Assembly (NCBI GenBank): GCA_042434945.1
Contig: CP170191.1
Location: forward strand, 434,001 to 498,000
Direction of reading: 5' to 3'
DNA: 64,000 nucleotides
DNA from: Escherichia hormaechei_A
GTDB lineage: Bacteria > Pseudomonadota > Gammaproteobacteria > Enterobacterales > Enterobacteriaceae
Part shown: positions 8,812-16,432 of the stretch, piece by piece
Position numbering within the stretch: the first letter of the stretch is position 1
Layout of the letters: each line of letters begins with the position of its first letter
Made by a program: the position numbers and the translations under genes
Notes under the pieces: model-generated
Seen by the model: the letters and a program-made list of their open reading frames with translations, nothing else
Told to the model about the DNA's origin: nothing
Databases searched by the model: none

Positions 8812-9440
8812 CAGTGGCCCGTGAGCAGTTGGTTATCAAGCGCGAAGTGCACCAGGTCGATGGTGCTGCTGCACTGAAGCTTGCCCAGCACGTTGGCGCG
8901 ATGGACATGAACGGTTTTATGGCTCAGCGAAAGCGTATAGGCAATCTCCTTCACGCTTTCGCCTTTCACCAGCAGCTCAAACACTTCGCGCTCGCGCGGA
9001 GTGAGCGCCTCAAGCACTTTTGGCATCGGCTCGCCGCCGCGCAGCGCTTTTACCGCATCAGCACACAGGTAATGCCCGCCCATGCCGACGGCGCGCACGG
9101 CCTGCACCAGCTCCTCCGGGCCGCAGCGCTTGGTCAGATAGCCGCTGGCGCCCGCATCGAGGGCGCTCTGCACAAAGGCCGGGGTGTCGTAGATGCTCAG
9201 GATGATGGCGCGAAACGTCGGCCGCTGCTGGCGCAGGCGCTTGAGCAGGCTAAGACCGTTTTCGTCCGGCATCGCGACGTCCATCACCGCCACGTCGATA
9301 TCGTTGCGCGACAGGGCGGGCCACGCCTCCGCCGCGCTGCTAAACTGGCCCTCAACGATCACATCTTCTTCCAGATTTAACAGCTGGGCGAAACCGGAAC
9401 GCACTACCACGTGATCGTCCACCAGCACCACTTTAATCAT
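8811..9440 (-). CDS. uhpA: Response regulator, UhpA-like (NarL/FixJ family)
   Basis: 209 residues. The N-terminal receiver has the acidic pocket (VVLVDDH) and phospho-acceptor Asp54 in VAVMDVAMPDENGL. The C-terminus carries a LuxR-type helix-turn-helix (LTPREREVFELLVKG, then SVKEIAYTLSLSHKTVHVHR). It heads a minus-strand operon and overlaps uhpB by four bases. The expected role is activation of the downstream uhpC-afuABC genes after phosphorylation by the UhpB-like kinase. That kinase is frameshifted here, so the regulator may be orphaned in this isolate. NarL-type regulators are similar in sequence, but the gene order supports UhpA. Confidence 0.82.
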   Translation of the reverse strand: MIKVVLVDDHVVVRSGFAQLLNLEEDVIVEGQFSSAAEAWPALSRNDIDVAVMDVAMPDENGLSLLKRLRQQRPTFRAIILSIYDTPAFVQSALDAGASGYLTKRCGPEELVQAVRAVGMGGHYLCADAVKALRGGEPMPKVLEALTPREREVFELLVKGESVKEIAYTLSLSHKTVHVHRANVLGKLQCSSTIDLVHFALDNQLLTGH

Positions 9441-9682
9441 CTCGACACCTTTTGCTCATTCGTTGACCTATGATGCCCGTTGCCGGCGGGCTGGCAATCC
9501 TGCGGCTGCGGTTATGTAACCGATGTAACAAAATTGCAATAAAGCCACAGCCCACTTTTTAACTATCCTTTGCCGGTTTTTTTCTAAAAACGATTCGGAA
9601 TGAGCGATGCCTTTTTATTCCTTTATCAAAATTCCCGCGCCGGAAATACTGCTCCCATAACAAGACAGGGGAGCAGACAATC
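9441..9682. promoter_or_regulatory. Divergent promoter region between uhpA and tauA
   Basis: 242 bp without a gene between divergently transcribed uhpA and tauA. It is AT-rich in its tauA-proximal half. A dyad ggttatgtaacc lies near 9509-9520. In E. coli tauA is activated by Cbl under sulfur limitation; I could not delimit a Cbl site or assign -35/-10 boxes with confidence. The tauA ribosome site is the AGGGGAG stretch about 12 bases before the ATG. Confidence 0.5.
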
Positions 9683-10645
9683 ATGGCAATTTCATCGCGT
9701 AACACACTTCTTGCCGCACTGGCATTCATCGCTTTTCAGGCACAGGCGGTGAACGTCACCGTGGCGTATCAAACCTCAGCCGAACCGGCGAAAGTGGCTC
9801 AGGCCGACAACACCTTTGCTAAAGAAAGCGGAGCAACCGTGGACTGGCGTAAGTTTGACAGCGGAGCCAGCATCGTGCGGGCGCTGGCTTCAGGCGACGT
9901 GCAAATCGGCAACCTCGGTTCCAGCCCGTTAGCGGTTGCAGCCAGCCAACAGGTGCCGATTGAAGTCTTCTTGCTGGCGTCAAAACTGGGTAACTCCGAA
10001 GCGCTGGTGGTAAAGAAAACTATCAGCAAACCGGAAGATCTGATTGGCAAACGCATCGCCGTACCGTTTATCTCCACCACCCACTACAGCCTGCTGGCGG
10101 CGCTGAAACACTGGGGCATTAAACCTGGGCAAGTGGAGATTGTGAACCTGCAGCCGCCCGCGATTATCGCTGCATGGCAGCGGGGAGATATTGATGGTGC
10201 TTATGTCTGGGCACCGGCGGTTAACGCCCTGGAAAAAGACGGCAAAGTGCTGACCGATTCTGAACAGGTCGGGCAGTGGGGCGCGCCGACACTGGACGTC
10301 TGGGTGGTGCGCAAAGATTTTGCCGAGAAACATCCTGAGGTCGTGAAAGCGTTCGCTAAAAGCGCCATCGATGCTCAGCAACCGTACATTGCTAACCCAG
10401 ACGCGTGGCTGAAACAGCCGGAAAACATCAGCAAACTGGCGCGTTTAAGCGGCGTGCCTGAAGGTGACGTTCCGGGGCTGGTGAAGGGAAATACCTATCT
10501 GACGCCGCAGCAACAAACGGCAGAACTGACCGGACCGGTGAACAAAGCAATCATCGACACCGCGCAGTTTTTGAAAGAGCAGGGCAAGGTCCCGGCTGTA
10601 GCGAATGATTACAGCCAGTACGTTACCTCGCGCTTCGTGCAATAA
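9683..10645 (+). CDS. tauA: Taurine ABC transporter periplasmic binding protein
   Basis: 320 residues with an N-terminal Sec signal peptide (about residues 1-22, ending AQA). The mature protein is an SsuA/TauA-type binding protein (NVTVAYQTSAEPAKVAQAD; QIGNLGSSPLAVAAS) that captures taurine in the periplasm for TauBC. It is first in tauABCD, 12 bases before tauB. In E. coli the operon is induced by sulfate starvation through Cbl and CysB. The sequence appears nearly identical to the E. coli protein as I remember it, unlike hemB and other neighbours. Confidence 0.95.
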   Translation: MAISSRNTLLAALAFIAFQAQAVNVTVAYQTSAEPAKVAQADNTFAKESGATVDWRKFDSGASIVRALASGDVQIGNLGSSPLAVAASQQVPIEVFLLASKLGNSEALVVKKTISKPEDLIGKRIAVPFISTTHYSLLAALKHWGIKPGQVEIVNLQPPAIIAAWQRGDIDGAYVWAPAVNALEKDGKVLTDSEQVGQWGAPTLDVWVVRKDFAEKHPEVVKAFAKSAIDAQQPYIANPDAWLKQPENISKLARLSGVPEGDVPGLVKGNTYLTPQQQTAELTGPVNKAIIDTAQFLKEQGKVPAVANDYSQYVTSRFVQ

Positions 10646-10657
10646 AAGGAGGCGCAG

Positions 10658-11425
10658 ATGCTGCAAATCTCTCATCTCTATGCCGATTATGGCGGCAAAC
10701 CGGCACTGGAAGATATCAACCTGACGCTGGAAAGCGGCGAGCTACTGGTGGTGCTGGGGCCGTCCGGCTGCGGTAAAACCACCCTGCTGAATCTGATTGC
10801 CGGTTTTGTGCCTTATCAGCATGGCAGCATTCAACTGGCGGGTAAGCGTATTGAGGGACCGGGAGCAGAGCGCGGGGTGGTTTTTCAGAATGAAGGGCTG
10901 CTACCGTGGCGCAATGTACAGGACAACGTGGCGTTCGGCCTGCAATTGGCAGGTATAGAGAAAATGCAGCGACTGGAAATCGCGCACCAGATGCTGAAAA
11001 AAGTGGGGCTGGAAGGCGCAGAAAAACGCTACATCTGGCAGCTTTCCGGTGGTCAACGTCAGCGGGTGGGGATTGCCCGCGCGCTGGCGGCGAATCCCCA
11101 GCTGTTATTACTCGACGAACCGTTTGGTGCGCTGGACGCCTTCACCCGCGACCAGATGCAAACTCTGCTGCTGAAACTCTGGCAGGAGACGGGCAAGCAG
11201 GTGCTGTTGATTACCCACGATATAGAAGAAGCGGTGTTTATGGCGACTGAACTGGTTCTGCTTTCATCCGGCCCTGGCCGTGTGCTGGAGCGGCTGCCGC
11301 TCAACTTTGCTCGCCGCTTTGTTGCGGGAGAGTCGAGCCGCAGCATCAAGTCCGATCCACAATTCATCGCCATGCACGAATATGTTTTAAGCCGCGTATT
11401 TGAGCAACGGGAGGCGTTCTCATGA
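10658..11425 (+). CDS. tauB: Taurine ABC transporter ATP-binding protein
   Basis: 255 residues. Walker A (GPSGCGKTT, about residue 34), signature LSGGQRQR, Walker B (LLLLDEPFGALDAF) and H-loop (LLITHDIEEA) are complete. It energises taurine import with TauC. The start follows an AGGAGG ribosome site. Its 3' end overlaps tauC by four bases (ATGA), implying translational coupling. Confidence 0.95.
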   Translation: MLQISHLYADYGGKPALEDINLTLESGELLVVLGPSGCGKTTLLNLIAGFVPYQHGSIQLAGKRIEGPGAERGVVFQNEGLLPWRNVQDNVAFGLQLAGIEKMQRLEIAHQMLKKVGLEGAEKRYIWQLSGGQRQRVGIARALAANPQLLLLDEPFGALDAFTRDQMQTLLLKLWQETGKQVLLITHDIEEAVFMATELVLLSSGPGRVLERLPLNFARRFVAGESSRSIKSDPQFIAMHEYVLSRVFEQREAFS

Positions 11426-12249
11426 GTGTGCTCATTAATGAAAAACTGCATTCGCGGCGGCTGAAATGGCGCTGGCCGCTCTCGCGTCAGGTGACCTTAA
11501 GCATTGGCACGTTAGCGGTTTTACTCACTGTATGGTGGACGGTGGCGGCGCTGCAACTGATTAGCCCGCTGTTTTTGCCGCCGCCGCAACAAGTACTGGC
11601 AAAACTGCTCACCATTGCCGGACCGCAGGGATTTATGGACGCCACGCTGTGGCAGCATCTGGCAGCCAGCCTGACGCGCATTGTGCTGGCGCTACTCGCG
11701 GCGGTGGTGATCGGTATTCCGGTCGGGATCGCCATGGGGCTAAGCCCGACGGTGCGCGGCATTCTGGATCCGGTAATCGAACTTTATCGTCCGGTGCCGC
11801 CGCTGGCTTATTTGCCGCTGATGGTGATCTGGTTTGGTATTGGTGAAACCTCGAAGATCTTACTGATCTATTTAGCGATTTTTGCACCGGTGGCGATGTC
11901 GGCGCTGGCGGGGGTGAAAAGCGCGCAGCAGGTTCGCATTCGTGCCGCCCAGTCGCTGGGTGCCAGCCGTGCGCAGGTGCTGTGGTTTGTCATTTTGCCC
12001 GGCGCGCTGCCGGAAATCCTCACCGGATTACGCATTGGTCTGGGTGTGGGCTGGTCTACGCTGGTAGCGGCGGAGCTGATTGCCGCGACGCGCGGTTTAG
12101 GATTTATGGTTCAGTCAGCGGGTGAATTTCTCGCGACTGACGTGGTGCTGGCGGGAATCGCGGTGATTGCGATTATCGCCTTTCTTTTAGAACTGGGTTT
12201 GCGCGCGTTACAGCGCCGTCTGACGCCCTGGCATGGAGAAGTACAATGA
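11422..12249 (+). CDS. tauC: Taurine ABC transporter permease
   Basis: 275 residues with about six transmembrane helices and the EAA-type motif that docks with TauB (RAAQSLGASRAQVLWFVILP, about residues 174-193). It forms the membrane channel for taurine, presumably as a homodimer. It overlaps tauB and tauD by four bases each, so the operon is tightly coupled. Confidence 0.94.
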   Translation: MSVLINEKLHSRRLKWRWPLSRQVTLSIGTLAVLLTVWWTVAALQLISPLFLPPPQQVLAKLLTIAGPQGFMDATLWQHLAASLTRIVLALLAAVVIGIPVGIAMGLSPTVRGILDPVIELYRPVPPLAYLPLMVIWFGIGETSKILLIYLAIFAPVAMSALAGVKSAQQVRIRAAQSLGASRAQVLWFVILPGALPEILTGLRIGLGVGWSTLVAAELIAATRGLGFMVQSAGEFLATDVVLAGIAVIAIIAFLLELGLRALQRRLTPWHGEVQ

Positions 12250-13097
12250 GTGAACGTCTGAGCATTACCCCGCTGGGGCCGTATATCGGCGCACAAATTT
12301 CGGGTGCCGACCTGACGCGCCCGTTAAGCGATAATCAGTTTGAACAGCTTTACCATGCGGTGCTGCGCCATCAGGTGGTGTTTCTGCGCGATCAAGCCAT
12401 TACGCCGCAGCAGCAACGCGCGCTGGCCCAGCGTTTTGGCGAACTGCATATTCACCCTGTTTACCCTCATGCCGAAGGGGTTGACGAGATCATCGTGCTG
12501 GATACCCATAACGATAATCCGCCAGATAACGACAACTGGCATACCGATGTGACATTTATTGAAACGCCACCCGCAGGGGCGATTCTGGCAGCTAAAGAAT
12601 TACCTTCGACCGGCGGTGATACGCTCTGGACCAGCGGTATTGCGGCCTATGAGGCGCTCTCTGTTCCCTTCCGCCAGCTGCTGAGCGGGCTGCGTGCGGA
12701 GCATGATTTCCGTAAATCGTTCCCGGAATACAAATACCGCAAAACCGAGGAGGAACATCAACGCTGGCGCGAGGCGGTCGCGAAAAATCCTCCGTTGCTA
12801 CATCCGGTGGTGCGAACGCATCCGGTGAGCGGTAAACAGGCGCTGTTTGTGAATGAAGGCTTTACTACGCGAATTGTCGATGTCAGCGAGAAAGAGAGCG
12901 AAGCCTTGTTAGGCTTTTTATTCGCCCATATCACTAAACCGGAGTTTCAGGTGCGTTGGCGCTGGCAACCGAATGATATTGCGATTTGGGATAACCGCGT
13001 GACTCAGCACTATGCCAATGCCGATTACCTGCCACAGCGGCGGATTATGCATCGGGCGACGATTCTTGGGGATAAACCGTTTTACCGTGCGCCTTGA
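12246..13097 (+). CDS. tauD: Taurine dioxygenase (alpha-ketoglutarate dependent)
   Basis: 283 residues, the usual length. The enzyme hydroxylates taurine, releasing sulfite and aminoacetaldehyde and so supplying sulfur. The non-heme iron facial triad is visible: H and D in NWHTDVTF (about residues 99-101) and the distal H in VTQHYAN (about 255). The arginine of RIMHRATI (about 270) is the expected alpha-ketoglutarate contact. It is last in the operon and is followed by a pair of REP elements. Confidence 0.95.
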   Translation: MSERLSITPLGPYIGAQISGADLTRPLSDNQFEQLYHAVLRHQVVFLRDQAITPQQQRALAQRFGELHIHPVYPHAEGVDEIIVLDTHNDNPPDNDNWHTDVTFIETPPAGAILAAKELPSTGGDTLWTSGIAAYEALSVPFRQLLSGLRAEHDFRKSFPEYKYRKTEEEHQRWREAVAKNPPLLHPVVRTHPVSGKQALFVNEGFTTRIVDVSEKESEALLGFLFAHITKPEFQVRWRWQPNDIAIWDNRVTQHYANADYLPQRRIMHRATILGDKPFYRAP

Positions 13098-13172
13098 TTG
13101 CCGGGTGGCGGCGTTGCCTTACCCGGCCTACGTTTAATTGTAGGCCCGGTAAGCGCAGCGCCACCGGGCAAC
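13098..13172. repeat. BIME: two inverted REP elements after tauD
   Basis: Two REP palindromes in opposite orientation, ttgccgggtggcgg to acccggcctac (13098-13131) and gtaggcccggtaagcg to caccgggcaac (13140-13172), separated by 8 bases. They occupy the gap between the convergent tauD and acyltransferase genes and may also act in transcription termination. Confidence 0.85.
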
Positions 13173-13176
13173 GGAG

Positions 13177-14877
13177 CTAAAGGTGTGCTTCTATATACCG
13201 CTGATAGCGGTTTGCCTTCAGATAACACAGATCCACCAGCACCAGCCCGTCGATACAGTTATTGAACGCCGGATCGCTGCCGAAATCGATAAACTGCACG
13301 CCGCCGGGTTCGCATAGCTCGGAATACTGTTTGTAGAGCGGCGGGATGCCGCAACCCAGGTTGCCGAGCAGGGATTTCAGCTTTGTCAGGTCATCCACGT
13401 AATCCACTCCGCCAAACTGTGCCAGCACGTCCGGAAGTGAGGCCGGGTAGGGTTGACGCGAGGCGGCTAAGGGATGGCTGGCCGGAAACCAGAGACGATA
13501 AAACGCCACCAGCAGATCCCGTGCGGCAGGCGGTAAGCCGCCGGAGATGGACACCGGACCAAACAGGTAACGGTAATGGGGATAGCGTGCCAGATAGGCG
13601 CCAATGCCTGACCACAGATAGTCCAGACCGCGACGCCCCCAGTAGCGCGGCTGTATAAAGCTGCGCCCCAGCTCAATACCGTGCTCAAGTATGTCCTGCA
13701 TTTTTTCGTCGTAGTGGAACAGGCTGTAGCTGTACAACCCCTCGACGCCGCGCTTTTCCACCTGCATGGCCGTTGGCATAAAGCGGTACGCGCCGACAAT
13801 CTCCAGGTCATCGTCATCCCACAGAATAAGGTGCAGATAGTCATCATCGTAGCTGTCGGTATCCCGGCGCTTCCCGCTGCCTTCCTCCACGGCACGAAAG
13901 GCAATCTCGCGCAGCCGCCCCAGCTCGCGCAGCAGAGGCGCCTCTTCCTGCCCGTTGCGCTGCCAAAGATAGATGGCCTTACCATCGCTGGTTTTGCCCA
14001 GACACTCGGCCTGCGCCAGTTCGCGCTTGAGCGTCGCCCTGTCTTCCGGGCGGGCAATGGCGCACTGGGTTTTAAAGACGCCAGGCAATCCCTTGCCAAG
14101 ACGTATCACGTGCTGACGACACTGCTCGGCCATCTCACGCGATGAAAGGGTAGAACTAAACCGGTCATTCCAGGCAATCTGCTGGCCGATTTTGATCGGC
14201 AGCTGACTGTGACGGCGGCGAAACATCTGTTGCATCAGCAGCAGCATGGATACCGTTGGCGAGACCAGGGTACTGGCATAAAACAGCAGGCTATTGTGCG
14301 CCTGGATATGTACCGGGAGTAGCGGCACCCGTAGTTTGCCGGCCAGCTTGATAAAGCCCGGATGCCATTTTTTATCGCGGATGCCTTTGCGCGTTGGGCG
14401 GGAAACTTCGCCCGCCGGAAAGAAGATCAGCACGCCGGCGTTTTGCAGGTGCTGCTCCATCTGTATCAGCGAGGCTTTTGCGGTTCTGCCGCCCATATTA
14501 TCTACGGGAATAAACAATGAACTGAGGGGCTCAAGGTGGGACAGCATCCTGTTGGTAACAACCCTCACGTCGCGTCGCACGCGGGAAACGGCATACAGCA
14601 GCGCCAGCCCATCCAGGGTGCCGGTGGGGTGGTTCGCTATCACAATGAGTGGGCCGTGTTCGGGGATTTGTTCGAGGTCGCGGGCGGAAACGGAGCAGTG
14701 AATATCAAGGTGTTCCAGAACCTGCTCCACCATATCCAGCCCTTTCAGGTGACGGTGGCTGGCGGCAAACTGCTGAAATTCGTCTTCGTGAAGCAGTCTT
14801 TTTAACAGACTTTTTTGCCAGGGTGCGGGCCTCGCCTGAGGCCAAAGGTCATCAAGAACGCTGTCGAGACTAAACAT
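13177..14877 (-). CDS. olsF: Two-domain acyltransferase, OlsF-like (putative ornithine-lipid synthase)
   Basis: 566 residues. The N-terminal half (about 80-260) is a PlsC-type acyltransferase: the catalytic motif NHPTGTLDG has the HX5D spacing seen in the haemolysin-like subfamily, followed by FFPAGEVSRP as the acyl-acceptor block. The C-terminal half (about 290-560) resembles the GNAT-like OlsB/COG3176 acyltransferases (YWGRRGLDYLW; YLFGPVSISG). This PlsC plus OlsB-like order is that of OlsF, which makes ornithine lipid in one chain (N-acylation then O-acylation). The gene is not in E. coli K-12 at this site. The family is fairly clear; the substrate is inferred. The gene name is provisional. 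Confidence 0.62.
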   Translation of the reverse strand: MFSLDSVLDDLWPQARPAPWQKSLLKRLLHEDEFQQFAASHRHLKGLDMVEQVLEHLDIHCSVSARDLEQIPEHGPLIVIANHPTGTLDGLALLYAVSRVRRDVRVVTNRMLSHLEPLSSLFIPVDNMGGRTAKASLIQMEQHLQNAGVLIFFPAGEVSRPTRKGIRDKKWHPGFIKLAGKLRVPLLPVHIQAHNSLLFYASTLVSPTVSMLLLMQQMFRRRHSQLPIKIGQQIAWNDRFSSTLSSREMAEQCRQHVIRLGKGLPGVFKTQCAIARPEDRATLKRELAQAECLGKTSDGKAIYLWQRNGQEEAPLLRELGRLREIAFRAVEEGSGKRRDTDSYDDDYLHLILWDDDDLEIVGAYRFMPTAMQVEKRGVEGLYSYSLFHYDEKMQDILEHGIELGRSFIQPRYWGRRGLDYLWSGIGAYLARYPHYRYLFGPVSISGGLPPAARDLLVAFYRLWFPASHPLAASRQPYPASLPDVLAQFGGVDYVDDLTKLKSLLGNLGCGIPPLYKQYSELCEPGGVQFIDFGSDPAFNNCIDGLVLVDLCYLKANRYQRYIEAHL

Positions 14878-14962
14878 TGATCACTCCTCCTGCCGTCTTG
14901 CCCAGACAGTAGAAGGAGGAGATGTCGTTTGTATTGCAGTTTGGTGAAGATTAGTGCAGAGA

Positions 14963-14996
14963 GCAGGCCGGGTAAGGCGAAGTCGTTACCCGGCGC
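14963..14996. repeat. REP element downstream of hemB
   Basis: Palindrome gcaggccgggtaagg to gttacccggcgc in the 128-bp gap between hemB and the upstream end of the acyltransferase gene, immediately after the hemB stop. Confidence 0.75.
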
Positions 14997-15005
14997 TAAA
15001 GCGGA

Positions 15006-15980
15006 TTAACGCAGAATTTTCTTCTCAGCCAGATCCAGCGCGAAATAGCTGAAGATCAGATCCGCGCCCGCGCGTTTGATCGCCCCCAGGCTTTCGAGGA
15101 TCACTTTCTCTTCGTCGATGGCACCCGCCTGCGCGGCGAATTTGATCATCGCGTACTCGCCGCTCACCTGGTAGGCGCCCAGCGGCAGTTCGGTGCGTTC
15201 GCGAATGTCGCGCAGGATATCCAGGTATGCGCCAGCAGGTTTCACCATCAGGCAGTCAGCGCCCTGGGCTTCATCCAGCAGAGACTCACGAATCGCTTCG
15301 CGGCGGTTCAGCGGGTTCATCTGATAGGTTTTACGATCGCCTTTCAGCGCCGTGCCGGCTGCTTCACGGAACGGGCCGTAGAAAGAGGAGGCAAATTTGG
15401 TGGAATAGGACATGATGGCGGTGTCGGTGAAGCCCGCAGCGTCCAGCGCCTGACGGATCGCCTGTACCTGCCCATCCATTGCCGCAGAAGGCGCAATGAA
15501 ATCCGCACCCGCAGCGGCGGCAACTACCGCCTGCTTGCCCAGATTCAGCAGGGTCGCATCGTTGTCCACGCCGTGATCGCACAGCACACCACAGTGGCCA
15601 TGAGAGGTGTATTCGCAGAAGCAGGTATCGGACATGACGATCATCTCCGGCACACTCTCTTTGCAGATGCGCGACATACGTGCGACGAGGCCGTCTTCTT
15701 TCCAGGCATCGCTGCCGGTCGCGTCAGTGTGGTGGGAGATACCGAACGTCATTACCGAGCGGATGCCCGCATTCGCAATGCGTTCGATCTCGCGGGCCAG
15801 ATGCTTTTCAGGAATGCGCATCACGCCCGGCATCGCGTCGATGGCTTTGTAGTCATCGATCTCTTCTTCAACAAAAATCGGCAACACCAGATCGTTTAAG
15901 GTCAGTGTTGTCTCTTCAAACATGGCGCGCAGTGCGGGAGACTTGCGCAGGCGACGGGGACGTGCAATTAAATCGGTCAT
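15006..15980 (-). CDS. hemB: Delta-aminolevulinic acid dehydratase (porphobilinogen synthase)
   Basis: 324 residues, family length. The cytosolic enzyme condenses two 5-aminolevulinate molecules to porphobilinogen in tetrapyrrole synthesis. The zinc-binding cysteine cluster (TCFCEYTSHGHCGVL, about residues 119-133) and the Schiff-base lysine region (DCLMVKPAGAYLD, about 242-254) are present. Clear differences from E. coli HemB (for example TLTLNDL, AIDAMPG, TDATGSDAW) show the native divergence of this genome, in contrast to neighbouring tauABCD. Confidence 0.96.
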   Translation of the reverse strand: MTDLIARPRRLRKSPALRAMFEETTLTLNDLVLPIFVEEEIDDYKAIDAMPGVMRIPEKHLAREIERIANAGIRSVMTFGISHHTDATGSDAWKEDGLVARMSRICKESVPEMIVMSDTCFCEYTSHGHCGVLCDHGVDNDATLLNLGKQAVVAAAAGADFIAPSAAMDGQVQAIRQALDAAGFTDTAIMSYSTKFASSFYGPFREAAGTALKGDRKTYQMNPLNRREAIRESLLDEAQGADCLMVKPAGAYLDILRDIRERTELPLGAYQVSGEYAMIKFAAQAGAIDEEKVILESLGAIKRAGADLIFSYFALDLAEKKILR

Positions 15981-16432
15981 GGTATGCCTGATGTTTGTGG
16001 AACAAAGAGGTATAGTGTACCTGAAAGCAGGGAGCGGTGTTTTACTAAAGTTGTCTTTTAGATTTTCGAAATCGACTAATATTCGCTGTATGTATTTTGT
16101 CTATATTATAAAACTTATTCTGGTGTTCAGCGTGGTGTTTAATATTGGTGAGGTTTCTATATTGGTTCGGGATTATAAATATAAATGATTTATTGCTTTT
16201 TATTATATGTGCCGAAGCAACTAAAGTAGTTTGCAATCAGTTGAATTTATAATATTTATTCATAATGATTGATATTTCCATGGTTTTATAAGCTTATTTG
16301 TCTGAATACGGACTTAATGGAATCATTCATTGAACCTTTTCGAAGTGAAACTGCATAATTCCTTCCGCAATTTAATGTTGCTAAATGATTTGATGGACAA
16401 ACTTGCTTACGTCCCTGAGGAGGGATGACCCA
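15981..16432. other. AT-rich intergenic region between hemB and the autotransporter gene
   Basis: About 450 bp without a credible gene; short frames here have no ribosome sites or recognisable products. Base composition is clearly more AT-rich than the flanking genes, which is typical of upstream regions of H-NS-silenced surface-protein genes. It must hold the divergent promoters of hemB and the autotransporter, but I could not fix their positions. The GAGGAGGG ribosome site of the autotransporter is at its right end. Confidence 0.5.
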
